A stretch of DNA of 64,000 bases from JABMQB01 sp963666575. GTDB taxonomy: Bacteria > Bacteroidota > Bacteroidia > Bacteroidales > Prolixibacteraceae. The stretch is from NCBI GenBank assembly GCA_963666575.2, contig CAXXYG010000012.1, forward strand, positions 124,001 to 188,000, written 5' to 3'. The notes below the pieces were generated by a model that had not been told where the DNA came from, did no database searches, and was given only the letters and a program-made list of their open reading frames with translations. How positions within the stretch are numbered: position 1 is the stretch's first letter; each line of letters begins with the position of its first letter. This document shows positions 52,697-62,005 of this stretch, one piece after another. The position numbers and the translations under genes were made by a program.

Positions 52697-54592
52697 CTAC
52701 CTTCTGGGTGAATTACCTTTACGGTGACTGCTTTTTTTCTTTTCAAATCCTCCCGGGCGGTCGTAATTGGGTTTTCTTTTTCCCTGGTACTCGTTCCTGT
52801 TTTCCTGAACATCGGGTTTCGATTCTTCTACATTAATTGAAGGATCGCCATTTTTAAAGGAACTTAAAATATCTTCCCTAAATTGATTTTGTACTTCAAA
52901 GAAGGAGAATTTTTTCATCAGGTCAATTTTCCCTAACGGGATATCTTTTGAATTGGTTGTATCATTAATTAATCCAATTAATTTTGGTACATCGAATCCT
53001 TTTTTCTCTCCAACATTTATAAAAAAGCGGGTAAAATTACTTTCTCCCGATGGGCCACTTCTGCGAGAACTTTCTCTTCTTGGCCGTTCACTTCTTGAAT
53101 TATCCCTTTCAGGGCGTTCGTCTCTTGAACTATTCCTTGCCGGGCGATCACTTCTTGATTGATCACGGTCTCTTCCATAACGATCACCTCTTGAACTATC
53201 TCTACCCTGGCGTTCACCTCTTGAGCGTTCACCTCTCTCTGACCTGGGGCTTCTCGAATTGTCGGGAATATTAAGGTCGCGTGAATTTTTGTAATATGTC
53301 AAGAAACGATTAAATTCAATTGACACCATTTTTTTGATGAGATCTTCGCGGCTAAGCCATTCCAGTTTTTTATAAATTGATGGAAGGAAATCTTCAATCT
53401 CCGATTCATCCACATCCACATTCTCAATTTTGTCGATGAGGTTAAAAAGTTGTTTTTCACAAATTTGGCGACCATTGGGTACTGGCTTTTTTTCAAAATT
53501 TATAGTAGCCATTTTTTCAAGGTCCCTGATTTTCCGGTTCTCCCTTGAATGGATAATAGCTACAGATATACCTTTATTTCCAGCCCTTCCTGTACGCCCC
53601 GAACGGTGGATATAAACTTCCAGATCGTCGGGTAAGTTATAGTTAATAATGTGGCTAAGATTGGTAACATCCAAACCACGCGCTGCTACGTCAGTAGCTA
53701 CAAGTATTTGTAAGTTTTTGCTGCGGAAACGGTCCATAACAAATGTCCGCTGAGCTTGCGATAAATCACCATGCAAAGCGTCTGCATTATAGCCACTCTG
53801 CATCATTTTATCGGCCACGTCTTTTGTTTCAGCACGTGTACGGCAAAAAACAATGCAGTAAATATTTGGATTAACATCGGCAATACGTTTTAAAACTTCA
53901 AAACGGTCGCGGGCACTAACCTGGTAATATTCATGTTTAACATTTTTAGCTCCTTCGTTTTGTGATCCAACTGAAATCTTCTGGGAAACCGACATGTAGT
54001 TTTTTGCAATAGCCGCTATTCCTTTAGGCATGGTAGCCGAAAACAGGAAAGTGCGTTTGTCTTTTGGTGTACCTTCTAAAATTCCATCCAGTTCGTCTTT
54101 GAAACCCATGTTTAACATTTCATCGGCTTCGTCTAATACAAGGTATTTTATATTTTCAACTTTTAATACCTTACGTTTAATCAAATCAAGTGTACGGCCG
54201 GGTGTTCCCACAACAAAATGAACCCCTCTTTTTAAAGCCCTGATTTGAGTATCAATACTTGTTCCTCCATATACTGCCAGCGATTTAATCTCTGGCATAA
54301 ATTTGGTAAATTTCTCCAGGTCGGAGGTAATCTGCATAGCCAACTCACGCGTTGGGCATAAAATTAGATTCTGTACAAACCGATTGTCAGAATCTGTCAA
54401 TTGAATTAATGGCAATCCAAATGCGGCTGTTTTACCGGTACCTGTTTGCGCCATAGCAATAAGGTCCTGCTCTTCGTTGAGCATAAAAGGTAAAGTTTGT
54501 GCCTGAATTGGAGTAGGCTCCACGAAGCCCATTTTTTCAATTGCTTTTAAAATGTCAGGATTTAGTCCTGCTTCATCAAATTTTTCTATCAT
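52697..54592 (-). CDS. DEAD-box ATP-dependent RNA helicase (DeaD/CsdA-like)
   Basis: 631 aa. Q motif GLNPDILKAIEKMGFVEPTP IQ, motif I AQTGTGKT, motif Ia PTRELA, motif II DEAD, motif III SAT, motif VI HRSGRTGRAG. After the helicase core comes an Arg/Ser/Gly/Asp-rich low-complexity region (about 440-515, repeated SRxERPxRD units) and then a DbpA-type RNA-binding domain (TRFFINVGEKKGFDVPKLIG, about 517-590), followed by a basic tail. It remodels structured RNA, for example in ribosome assembly and cold adaptation. The unit sits alone with a terminator downstream and a leader of about 130 nt. Confidence 0.93.
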   Translation of the reverse strand: MIEKFDEAGLNPDILKAIEKMGFVEPTPIQAQTLPFMLNEEQDLIAMAQTGTGKTAAFGLPLIQLTDSDNRFVQNLILCPTRELAMQITSDLEKFTKFMPEIKSLAVYGGTSIDTQIRALKRGVHFVVGTPGRTLDLIKRKVLKVENIKYLVLDEADEMLNMGFKDELDGILEGTPKDKRTFLFSATMPKGIAAIAKNYMSVSQKISVGSQNEGAKNVKHEYYQVSARDRFEVLKRIADVNPNIYCIVFCRTRAETKDVADKMMQSGYNADALHGDLSQAQRTFVMDRFRSKNLQILVATDVAARGLDVTNLSHIINYNLPDDLEVYIHRSGRTGRAGNKGISVAIIHSRENRKIRDLEKMATINFEKKPVPNGRQICEKQLFNLIDKIENVDVDESEIEDFLPSIYKKLEWLSREDLIKKMVSIEFNRFLTYYKNSRDLNIPDNSRSPRSERGERSRGERQGRDSSRGDRYGRDRDQSRSDRPARNSSRDERPERDNSRSERPRRESSRRSGPSGESNFTRFFINVGEKKGFDVPKLIGLINDTTNSKDIPLGKIDLMKKFSFFEVQNQFREDILSSFKNGDPSINVEESKPDVQENRNEYQGKRKPNYDRPGGFEKKKSSHRKGNSPRR

Positions 54593-54726
54593 TCTTATTT
54601 TTACTGGTTAAGCTTGAAGTAACAATATAACAAACTTGTGTACACCAATTGTTTTATTGAATCTGAGAAAATTTTTACGGATTTTCTGAATGATGATCTT
54701 TTTATTACATTATTCTTAAGCGGGCG

Positions 54727-54734
54727 CAAAGGTA
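54727..54734 (-). promoter_or_regulatory. -7 box of a likely helicase promoter
   Basis: The minus strand reads TACCTTTG followed by CGCCC, an exact TAnnTTTG match. It would give a helicase mRNA leader of roughly 130 nt. No clear -33 element was found. Confidence 0.4.
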
Positions 54735-54861
54735 AGGTTAATAATCAGATAAATAACATATTATGTGAAATATGTGAATAAGTTAATATTTGATAAAAGT
54801 TATGCTAATTTTAAAATCATCTTTCATAATTGATAAGCCATCAATCTCAAATCTTATTCCT

Positions 54862-54869
54862 TATATTTG
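54862..54869 (+). promoter_or_regulatory. -7 box of a likely surE promoter
   Basis: TATATTTG matches TAnnTTTG exactly, about 20 nt before the surE ATG, giving a short leader. No convincing -33 element at 19-21 nt spacing. Confidence 0.4.
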
Positions 54870-54888
54870 TTGTTCTAAAATTTAAAGC

Positions 54889-55650
54889 ATGTCGAATAAA
54901 CCCTATATTTTAATTACTAACGACGATGGATACCTAGCCAAAGGAATTACCGAACTAATTGAAGTGATGCAACTGTTTGGCGATGTTGTGGTTATTGCAC
55001 CCGAAAGTTCTCAGTCGGGGAAATCAGCAGCCATTACAGTTGATATGCCTTTGCGGGTTTCAAAAATCAGAGAAGAAGAAGGTTTAACTGTTTATAAGTG
55101 TAATGGTACACCAGTGGATTGTGTAAAAATTGGATTTAACCAATTACTTGAGCGCAAGCCCGATTTTTTGGTTTCAGGAATTAATCATGGAGCAAATTCA
55201 TCGATAAGTGTAATATACAGTGGTACTGTTGGAGCAGCCATCGAAGGGTGTTTGCACGGTGTCCCATCGGTTGCTTTTTCGTTAAGTGATTTAAAACACG
55301 ATGCCGATTTTACAAAAGCTAAAATTTATGTGGCAAAAATATTCCAGTCGGTAGTGGAAAATAGTTTGCCTCCGTTTATTTGCCTGAATGTAAATATTCC
55401 TGTAGGGAAACCCAAGGGCATAAAAGTGGCGCGGCAAACCCGTGGTAAATGGATGGAGGAGTTTGATAAACGTACCGACCCACATGGCCGCGAATATTAT
55501 TGGTTATCGGGATATTACCAGAATTTTGAAAAAGGATCGGAAGATTCAGATATTTCAGCCTTGGAAAATGGGTATGTGGCTGTTACTCCTGTAAACATCG
55601 ATATGACTTGTTATGAGACGCTTGATCAATTAAAAAAATGGAGTTTCTAG
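54889..55650 (+). CDS. surE: 5'/3'-nucleotidase SurE
   Basis: 253 aa. The opening ILITNDDGYLAKGI carries the ND D metal-binding motif; VVIAPESSQSGKSAAIT and YKCNGTPVDCVKIG and FLVSGINHGANSSISVIYSG (SGxNxGxN) complete the active site. SurE removes phosphate from 5'- and 3'-nucleoside monophosphates and aids stationary-phase survival. Length is typical. It heads an apparent operon with a small membrane protein gene and lpxB, with one base between its stop and the next ATG. Confidence 0.96.
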   Translation: MSNKPYILITNDDGYLAKGITELIEVMQLFGDVVVIAPESSQSGKSAAITVDMPLRVSKIREEEGLTVYKCNGTPVDCVKIGFNQLLERKPDFLVSGINHGANSSISVIYSGTVGAAIEGCLHGVPSVAFSLSDLKHDADFTKAKIYVAKIFQSVVENSLPPFICLNVNIPVGKPKGIKVARQTRGKWMEEFDKRTDPHGREYYWLSGYYQNFEKGSEDSDISALENGYVAVTPVNIDMTCYETLDQLKKWSF

Positions 55651-55651
55651 A

Positions 55652-55951
55652 ATGGCTGGCAAAAGAAAAAAGAAGGATAAATTTAGTATTGGATTTGCTG
55701 CCGGCTTAGGTATGCCGGTGCTTATTTTTGCAGCCATATATTATGTACGTTACCCCAATGTAGCATTTAGTACTTATATTTCTGAATTATGGCAGTTTGA
55801 TATCCTTTTGAAAATAATGAGTTTGTGTGTGTTTCCAAACCTATTATTTTTTTTGTTGTATATCCGGAAAAAAATGGATTTTGCAGCTAAGGGAGTACTG
55901 GGTGCTACCATTATTTATGCGTTTATTGTTTTGGCTTCAAAAATAATTTAG
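55652..55951 (+). CDS. Small membrane protein between surE and lpxB
   Basis: 99 aa. A basic N-terminus (MAGKRKKKDK) precedes three hydrophobic segments (about 13-32, 50-69 with FPNLLFFLLYI, and 80-97). I recognise no family beyond a conserved position: Bacteroidota often carry a small membrane protein between surE and lpxB. It starts one base after the surE stop. Function unknown; envelope or lipid A context is suggested by lpxB. Confidence 0.7.
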   Translation: MAGKRKKKDKFSIGFAAGLGMPVLIFAAIYYVRYPNVAFSTYISELWQFDILLKIMSLCVFPNLLFFLLYIRKKMDFAAKGVLGATIIYAFIVLASKII

Positions 55952-55988
55952 AAGGCAAAGAGTTATATTTTTTTAGAGATTAATTTAA

Positions 55989-57116
55989 ATGAAGTATTAC
56001 ATAATTGCCGGAGAAGCTTCGGGCGACTTGCATGGTTCGAACCTGATGAAAGAACTATTAATATCGGATAAGCAGGCACGGTTCCGGTATTTTGGAGGTG
56101 ATTTAATGCAGGCAGTCCAAAATAACCTGGTGAAACATTACCGCGAAATGGCTTTTATGGGTTTGATAGATGTTTTAAAAAATCTCAAAACCATTAAAAA
56201 AAATCTCGATTTATGTAAAAGCGATATTTTAGAATTTCAACCCGATGTTTTAATACTGATTGATTATCCTGGATTTAATTTAAAAGTAGCTGAGTTTGCA
56301 AAAAAAGCCGGGATCAAAGTTTTTTATTATATCTCACCAAAAATATGGGCATGGAAAGAGTGGCGCATCAAAAAAATAAAAGCTTTTGTCGATGAGATGT
56401 TTACCATTTTGCCTTTTGAAACCGAATTTTTTGCACGGCATAATTACCAGGTGCATTATGTTGGTAATCCACTGATTGGCGATATTTTTAACTACCGTAA
56501 AAATGCCATTGGGGAAGATGAATTCAGGAAAAAAAACAGCCTGGACGATAGGCCAATTGTCGCTTTGTTGGCAGGTAGCCGTAAACAGGAAATAAAAATG
56601 GTGTTGCCGGTTATGTTGGCATCGATTAAAGAACATCCAAATTACCAATTTTTAATCTCCGGAGGGCCATCCATTCCTGAATCACTTTATAAAACGGTTT
56701 TGGGAGAATTAGATTTGCCGGTGGTTTTTGATCAAACCTACGATTTATTATCACATTCGTACGCGGCAATTGTTACTTCAGGAACAGCAACTCTCGAAAC
56801 AGCATTGCTAAATGTTCCTCAGGTTGTTTTGTATAAAATGGCTGGTGGTGATTTAGGCTACAAAGTGTTTAAGTTTTTATTCCTGAAAGTAAAATATGCG
56901 GCACTTCCTAATTTAGTCCTTGACGAAGAGGCTATTAAGGAATTTGTAATGAGCGAAATGAAAGTTCATAAAGTACAACCCGAAGTCGATAAGTTATTAA
57001 ATGACAGCAATTATCGCGAGACAATATTTGAAAGTTATTCACGTCTGCAAAAAATTATGGGCGAACCAGGTGCCTCCAGGCGTGCCGCTCAGAAAATGGT
57101 AGAGCTGCTAAAATAA
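55989..57116 (+). CDS. lpxB: Lipid-A-disaccharide synthase
   Basis: 375 aa GT19 glycosyltransferase. It starts MKYYIIAGEASGDLHGSNLM, the family hallmark, with FRYFGGDLMQ, REMAFMGLIDVL, ISPKIWAWKEWR and LLAGSRKQEIKMVLPVM as further conserved blocks and TSGTATLETALLNVPQVVLY in the UDP-sugar site. It joins UDP-2,3-diacylglucosamine and lipid X to form the lipid A disaccharide, at the inner membrane. Confirms a Gram-negative envelope. Confidence 0.96.
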   Translation: MKYYIIAGEASGDLHGSNLMKELLISDKQARFRYFGGDLMQAVQNNLVKHYREMAFMGLIDVLKNLKTIKKNLDLCKSDILEFQPDVLILIDYPGFNLKVAEFAKKAGIKVFYYISPKIWAWKEWRIKKIKAFVDEMFTILPFETEFFARHNYQVHYVGNPLIGDIFNYRKNAIGEDEFRKKNSLDDRPIVALLAGSRKQEIKMVLPVMLASIKEHPNYQFLISGGPSIPESLYKTVLGELDLPVVFDQTYDLLSHSYAAIVTSGTATLETALLNVPQVVLYKMAGGDLGYKVFKFLFLKVKYAALPNLVLDEEAIKEFVMSEMKVHKVQPEVDKLLNDSNYRETIFESYSRLQKIMGEPGASRRAAQKMVELLK

Positions 57117-57343
57117 TATTTGAATTAGTATAAAAATGAAAAATTTAATTAATTAAAAATTTTGCGTTCTTCGCGATTCTTTTTGTGTTCTTTGCGTGAA
57201 ATTTTTATTAAAAAAATTCCTTAAAAAACAAGGGTCATACAAATAACGAACAGGATTATTTATGTAAAGATCGCGGAGAATTAAATACTTTAATTATTGT
57301 AAATTTGAATTGTTTTATACGATTAATAATTTTTGATTTATAG
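57117..57343. other. Intergenic region upstream of the GldF-GldG gene
   Basis: 227 bp, AT-rich, without an ORF. TAAATTTG at 57300-57307 matches the -7 consensus, about 36 nt before the gldFG ATG, without a good -33 partner. The stretch near 57163-57205 holds two similar TTCTTxGCG-like motifs. No terminator hairpin is obvious after lpxB. Confidence 0.3.
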
Positions 57344-59755
57344 ATGTACAATCTTTTTAAAAAAGAAATAATTCTGTTTTTTGGTTCGCTGATAGGCTAT
57401 ATTACTATCGGTATATTTTTATTGGCAAGTGGTTTGTTTTTATGGGTGTTCCCCGGTAATTACAACATTCCCGACAGTGGATACGCAACCCTTGAAGGAT
57501 TGTTTTTACTTGCCCCATGGCTTTACCTTTTCCTGGTTCCGGCCATTACCATGCGCTTGTTTTCCGAAGAAAAAAAGCAAGGTACCATCGAATTATTGTT
57601 GACTCATCCAATTAGTAATATTCAATTGGTTTTAGCCAAGTTTTTTTCGGGGTTTGTATTGGTTGTTATTTCTTTACTGCCAACCCTTATTTATTTCTTA
57701 TCGGTTTATTTGTTGGGAAATCCCATTGGCAACATCGATATGGGTGCTACGTGGGGGTCGTTTACAGGTTTGTTTTTTCTGGCAGCAATTTATGTAGCAA
57801 TAGGGATTTTTGCATCATCGCTTACCGATAATCAAATTGTGGCATTTATTTCGGCCATGGGTTTATCGTTTGTATTTTATGTTGGATTTGAATTTATTGC
57901 CAATTCAGGTGTGCCGTATGTTTTCGAAACTTTTTTCACATGGATTGGAATCAACGAACATTATTTATCCATTAGCCGCGGAGTTATTGAATTAAACGAT
58001 TTGTTTTATTTTGTTGGAATGGCAGGAATTTTCCTGTATTTAACTTCCTTTTTTGTAAGGAAGGATTTTTCATTTTCAAAAAAATATACCATTCGAAAGT
58101 TTTTTATACCTGTTATTTTTGTGGGCTTATTTATAATTTCTGAAAATTATTCTGTGCGGTTCGATTTAACATCCGACAAACGGTTTTCGGTGGCTGATAT
58201 TTCAAAAGAGGTAACTGAAGGGATTGAAAAAAATGTTGAAGTAGAGTTGTTTCTTGATGGTGAATTACCAGCTGGTTTTCGGAGATTGCAACAAGCTGTT
58301 ATTGAAAAAACAGATGGTTTAAATTTATATTCTGAAAAACAGATAAGGCTCAGAATTACCGATCCGTATAAAATCACCAATCCCGAAAAAAGAAATACTT
58401 ATTTCGAAGAGTTACAAAACAAAGGAATAAAACCATGGGATATTCGGCAAAAAACTGACCAGGGAGTAAACACTTTGCGTTTGTTCCCCGGTGCAATTAT
58501 CAGGTATGGAGGGAAAGAAATTGCCGTTAATTTTTTGAAAAACAGTATGGGATTTAGTTCTGAAATGAATTTAAATCATTCGGTCGAAAACATAGAGTAT
58601 GAATTGGTTAATTCTATTCGCCGGCTTTCAAAAACAAAAAAACAAATGGTTGCTTTTTTAACCGGGCATGGTGAGTTTAACCGGTATGAAGTATATGATA
58701 TTTCGCGTTCGTTGCAGCAGGATTTTGATGTGTCTCGTATCGAAATCAGGGCTTTGCAGCAAGAGAATAACAATATTAATTTATTGATTATTGCTGGCCC
58801 AACGGGAGCATTTCCAGAAAAAGACAAGTTGTTAATCGACCAATATATTATGAACGGAGGCAGAGTGATGTGGTTGGTTGACCCGGTACAAGTGAGCCTC
58901 GATAGTTTATCGAACGGGCATATGACAATGGCATTTCCCGCTGAACTAAACATAAACGATCAATTGTTCCGCTACGGAGTAAGGCTCAATAACGACTTGT
59001 TGCAAGATGTTGCCTGCTCGAAGCTTTTGGTCAATACAGCACCTGCGGGAGTGGCTCCTGATTTTACACCACAAAATTGGTATTATTCACCGCTTTTAAC
59101 ACCTTCTGACACACATCCTGTAAGCCGAAGCTTAAATGTTGTTATGGCAGAATTTGTTTCTTCAATTGACACAGTTGGAAATAATCCCGAAGTTCGGAAA
59201 TCGGTAATTCTATCAACTTCTCCGTATGCAAGGAAGGTTGTTACACCAACGAGTGTAAGTTTGCAAAATATAAACAATCCTCCGGCACGCGAACTTTTTA
59301 ATATCCCTTTTATTCCTACAGGAGTTTTACTTGAGGGCCAATTTATTTCGGTGTTTAAAAACCGTGTTGTTTCTGAATTGGGTTTTTCTTCAGCTCAAAT
59401 AATTGAAAAAAGTAAACCAACAAAAATGGCTGTTTTTTCTGATGGTAGTTTAATTGCCAATCAGGTTATGTCTACCGGTGCAAAACCATCAATGTTGCCA
59501 CTGGGTTTCGACAGGGTAAGCCAGCAGACGTTTGCTAACAAAGAATTATTATTAAATACCATGCATTATTTGACTGACGATTTGGGAATTATGCAGCTGA
59601 GAAACCGGACGATGAAACTTCGTATGTTAGATAAGGTGCTACTTAGAGAAGAACTTATTTTCTGGAAATGGTTAAATGTTCTTTCACCCATTGTTCTAAT
59701 TATATTATTTGGCATTGTGTTTAATATTATCCGTTACAAGAGGTTTAACCGTTGA
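57344..59755 (+). CDS. Fused GldF-GldG gliding-motility ABC transporter permease/auxiliary protein
   Basis: 803 aa. The N-terminal about 240 residues are an ABC-2 permease with six hydrophobic segments (FKKEIILFFGSLIGYITIG, AITMRLFSEEKKQGTIELLL, DNQIVAFISAMGLSFVFYV), as in GldF. From about 245 the GldG part begins (FIISENYSVRFDLTSDKRFS, then LTGHGEFNRYEVYDISRSLQ and MNGGRVMWLVDPVQVSLDSL) and ends with a membrane helix. In Flavobacterium GldF and GldG are separate and act with the ATPase GldA in gliding. Here they are one polypeptide with no GldA nearby. The GldA homologue is expected elsewhere. Confidence 0.88.
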   Translation: MYNLFKKEIILFFGSLIGYITIGIFLLASGLFLWVFPGNYNIPDSGYATLEGLFLLAPWLYLFLVPAITMRLFSEEKKQGTIELLLTHPISNIQLVLAKFFSGFVLVVISLLPTLIYFLSVYLLGNPIGNIDMGATWGSFTGLFFLAAIYVAIGIFASSLTDNQIVAFISAMGLSFVFYVGFEFIANSGVPYVFETFFTWIGINEHYLSISRGVIELNDLFYFVGMAGIFLYLTSFFVRKDFSFSKKYTIRKFFIPVIFVGLFIISENYSVRFDLTSDKRFSVADISKEVTEGIEKNVEVELFLDGELPAGFRRLQQAVIEKTDGLNLYSEKQIRLRITDPYKITNPEKRNTYFEELQNKGIKPWDIRQKTDQGVNTLRLFPGAIIRYGGKEIAVNFLKNSMGFSSEMNLNHSVENIEYELVNSIRRLSKTKKQMVAFLTGHGEFNRYEVYDISRSLQQDFDVSRIEIRALQQENNNINLLIIAGPTGAFPEKDKLLIDQYIMNGGRVMWLVDPVQVSLDSLSNGHMTMAFPAELNINDQLFRYGVRLNNDLLQDVACSKLLVNTAPAGVAPDFTPQNWYYSPLLTPSDTHPVSRSLNVVMAEFVSSIDTVGNNPEVRKSVILSTSPYARKVVTPTSVSLQNINNPPARELFNIPFIPTGVLLEGQFISVFKNRVVSELGFSSAQIIEKSKPTKMAVFSDGSLIANQVMSTGAKPSMLPLGFDRVSQQTFANKELLLNTMHYLTDDLGIMQLRNRTMKLRMLDKVLLREELIFWKWLNVLSPIVLIILFGIVFNIIRYKRFNR

Positions 59756-59899
59756 TAAAACATAAAATAAAACCCGCTATTCTTGATTGTTTAATCTCCG
59801 TAAAGTTTGTATATTCGTGTACTTAATAATGGTGTTTTTAAGCCATCGCTGAATTTATTATATATATTTTGATTATCTGAAAAACTAAAATACACGCCG

Positions 59900-61030
59900 A
59901 TGAAATTTGTTGTTTCCAGTACCGAGTTACTAAGTCATCTTACTGCAATTAGCAAAGTAATTAGCAGTAAAAGCACAATGCCTATTTTAGACAATTTCCT
60001 TTTTAATCTGTCTGAAACGGAATTGAAAATTACTGCATCAGACCTTGAGTCAACGCTCATTACCAGTATGGAACTCGATAATATTGAAGGCGAAGGGACT
60101 ATTGCTATCCCTGCCAAATTATTAAACGACACATTAAAAGAATTTCCTGAACAGCCTTTAACATTCCAGATTGATTCAGAAACTTTTAAAATCGAAATTT
60201 TTTCTGATAATGGGAAGTTTAGTATTGTTGGGCAAAATGGAGATGATTTTCCTGAATTGCCTACAATTAATGAAGAGGCATCATCATCGATTAATGTGAA
60301 TCACGATGTGTTGCTAAAAGGAATAGACAAAACACTTTTTGCAACCGCCGATGATGAGTTGAGGCCGGTAATGAATGGTATTTATATAGAATTAACTTCC
60401 GATTATATGAGTTTTGTAGCGTCTGATGCTCATAAATTAGTACGTTACCGCCGTTTAGATGCCAAGGCTGAAATTGAATCGTCCTTTATTCTGCCCAAAA
60501 AACCAGCCAGTTTACTTAAAAACTTACTTCCAAAGGAAGAATTTGATGTTAAATTGGAGTTTGATGATAAAAATGCTTATTTCACATTAACTAACTTTAA
60601 ATTAATTAGTCGGTTAGTTGAAGGAAATTATCCAAGTTATAATTCAGTAATACCAACTAACAATCCAAATATAATGCATGTCGACAGGTTGGTATTAAAT
60701 AATTCGGTAAAGCGGGTTTCTGTTTTTTCAAACCAAGCCAGCAACCTTATTAAATTAAATTTATCGGGAAACCAGTTGGTAATTTCTGCTCAGGACATTG
60801 ATTTTTCAATATCGGCTGTTGAGCGTCTGAATTGTCAGTACGAAGGTGAAGACATTGAAATAGGTTTTAAATCAACATTCTTGCAAGAAATTTTAAGCAA
60901 TATCTCCTCTTCCGATGTTAAAGTTGAACTGAGTGATTCTACTCGTGCCGGATTATTTTTACCGGAAGAAAATGAGAATGAAGACGAAGATGTGTTAATG
61001 CTTTTAATGCCGATGATGATTAACGCCTAA
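59900..61030 (+). CDS. dnaN: DNA polymerase III beta subunit (sliding clamp)
   Basis: 376 aa, standard length. It begins MKFVVSSTELLSHLTAISKV with SKSTMPILDNFLF, and has the three clamp domains; SDAHKLVRYRR (domain 2) and the C-terminal LFLPEE-like end with LMLLMPMMI. It forms a dimeric ring that tethers DNA polymerase III to DNA. A 3'-5' exonuclease gene follows. A long-loop terminator sits directly after the gene. dnaA is not in the window. Confidence 0.97.
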   Translation: MKFVVSSTELLSHLTAISKVISSKSTMPILDNFLFNLSETELKITASDLESTLITSMELDNIEGEGTIAIPAKLLNDTLKEFPEQPLTFQIDSETFKIEIFSDNGKFSIVGQNGDDFPELPTINEEASSSINVNHDVLLKGIDKTLFATADDELRPVMNGIYIELTSDYMSFVASDAHKLVRYRRLDAKAEIESSFILPKKPASLLKNLLPKEEFDVKLEFDDKNAYFTLTNFKLISRLVEGNYPSYNSVIPTNNPNIMHVDRLVLNNSVKRVSVFSNQASNLIKLNLSGNQLVISAQDIDFSISAVERLNCQYEGEDIEIGFKSTFLQEILSNISSSDVKVELSDSTRAGLFLPEENENEDEDVLMLLMPMMINA

Positions 61031-61054
61031 CTAAATAAATTTACAGAATACCGG

Positions 61055-61124
61055 AAGGTATCCTTAATTCCATATAATTCATAAAATATTTGCTGGTTGA
61101 AGTGGTTTTAAGGATACCTTTTTT
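61055..61124 (+). terminator. Long-loop terminator after dnaN
   Basis: AAGGTATCCTTAA (61055-61067) and TTAAGGATACCTT (61108-61120) are a perfect 13-bp inverted repeat separated by 40 nt and followed by T to 61124. The long loop is unusual for an intrinsic terminator, but the T-run position is right. It lies 24 nt before the next gene. Confidence 0.6.
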
Positions 61125-61147
61125 AATATATAACGAAAGTATAGTCG

Positions 61148-61954
61148 ATGGAATTATTTTTAAAAAATCCGCTCATTTTTCTTGATCTTGAAACTACTGG
61201 TATCAATGTTGTTACCGATCGTATTGTGGAGATTGCTTTGCTAAAAGTGAATGTTGATGGAACGGAAGAAGAGATGGAAATGCGGATTAATCCTGAAATG
61301 CCAATTCCTCCTGAGGTTTCAAAAATTCATGGTATTTACGATGATGACATTAAAGATGCTGCTACTTTTAAGGAAGTAGCAAAAACATTTTCTAAATTTA
61401 TTGAGGGGTGCGACCTGGCCGGATTTAACTCTAACCGTTTTGATATACCATTATTGGCTGAAGAGTTTGTAAGGGCAGAAATCGATATGGACCTCAAAAA
61501 ACGAAAATTTATTGATGTTCAGGCTATCTTTCATAAAATGGAGAAAAGGACATTGGCCGCGGCTTATAAGTTTTATTGCAAGCAGGAACTGATTAATGCG
61601 CACAGTGCAATGGCCGATACAAAAGCCACATACGAAGTGCTGAAATCTCAGCTCGATATGTATAAAGATGTTGAGTATGAAGATAATAAAGGTAAAAAAT
61701 CGACTCCTATTTGTAATGAAATGGATAAGTTGAGCGAATTTTCTTCGTATGATAAAAATGTAGATTTTTTAGGGAGGATTGTTTACAATGAAAAAGGTGT
61801 GGAGGTTTTTAACTTTGGAAAAAATAAAGGTGTGCCGGTTGAAAAAGTTTTAAAAGAACAGCCCGGGTATTTTGGCTGGATTATAAATGGAGAGTTTCCT
61901 TTGTATACTAAAAAAGTTTTGACACAGATAAAATTACGAATGAAAGATAATTAA
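61148..61954 (+). CDS. DnaQ-family 3'-5' exonuclease with C-terminal DUF3820-like segment
   Basis: 268 aa. ExoI motif FLDLETTGINVVTDRIVEIA (D12, E14), ExoII FNSNRFDIPLLAEE and ExoIII AHSAMADTKATYEVL give the DEDDh exonuclease signature. The C-terminal about 60 residues (VFNFGKNKGVPVEKVLKEQP, YFGWIING) resemble DUF3820, a small domain often fused to such exonucleases. It may act in proofreading or DNA repair; whether it is the polymerase epsilon subunit is not settled by sequence, although dnaN is next door. Confidence 0.9.
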   Translation: MELFLKNPLIFLDLETTGINVVTDRIVEIALLKVNVDGTEEEMEMRINPEMPIPPEVSKIHGIYDDDIKDAATFKEVAKTFSKFIEGCDLAGFNSNRFDIPLLAEEFVRAEIDMDLKKRKFIDVQAIFHKMEKRTLAAAYKFYCKQELINAHSAMADTKATYEVLKSQLDMYKDVEYEDNKGKKSTPICNEMDKLSEFSSYDKNVDFLGRIVYNEKGVEVFNFGKNKGVPVEKVLKEQPGYFGWIINGEFPLYTKKVLTQIKLRMKDN

Positions 61955-62005
61955 TTACTATAATATATTTCGAATAAGCCTTGTAGAATTTTAAAGCCGT
62001 TAAAA

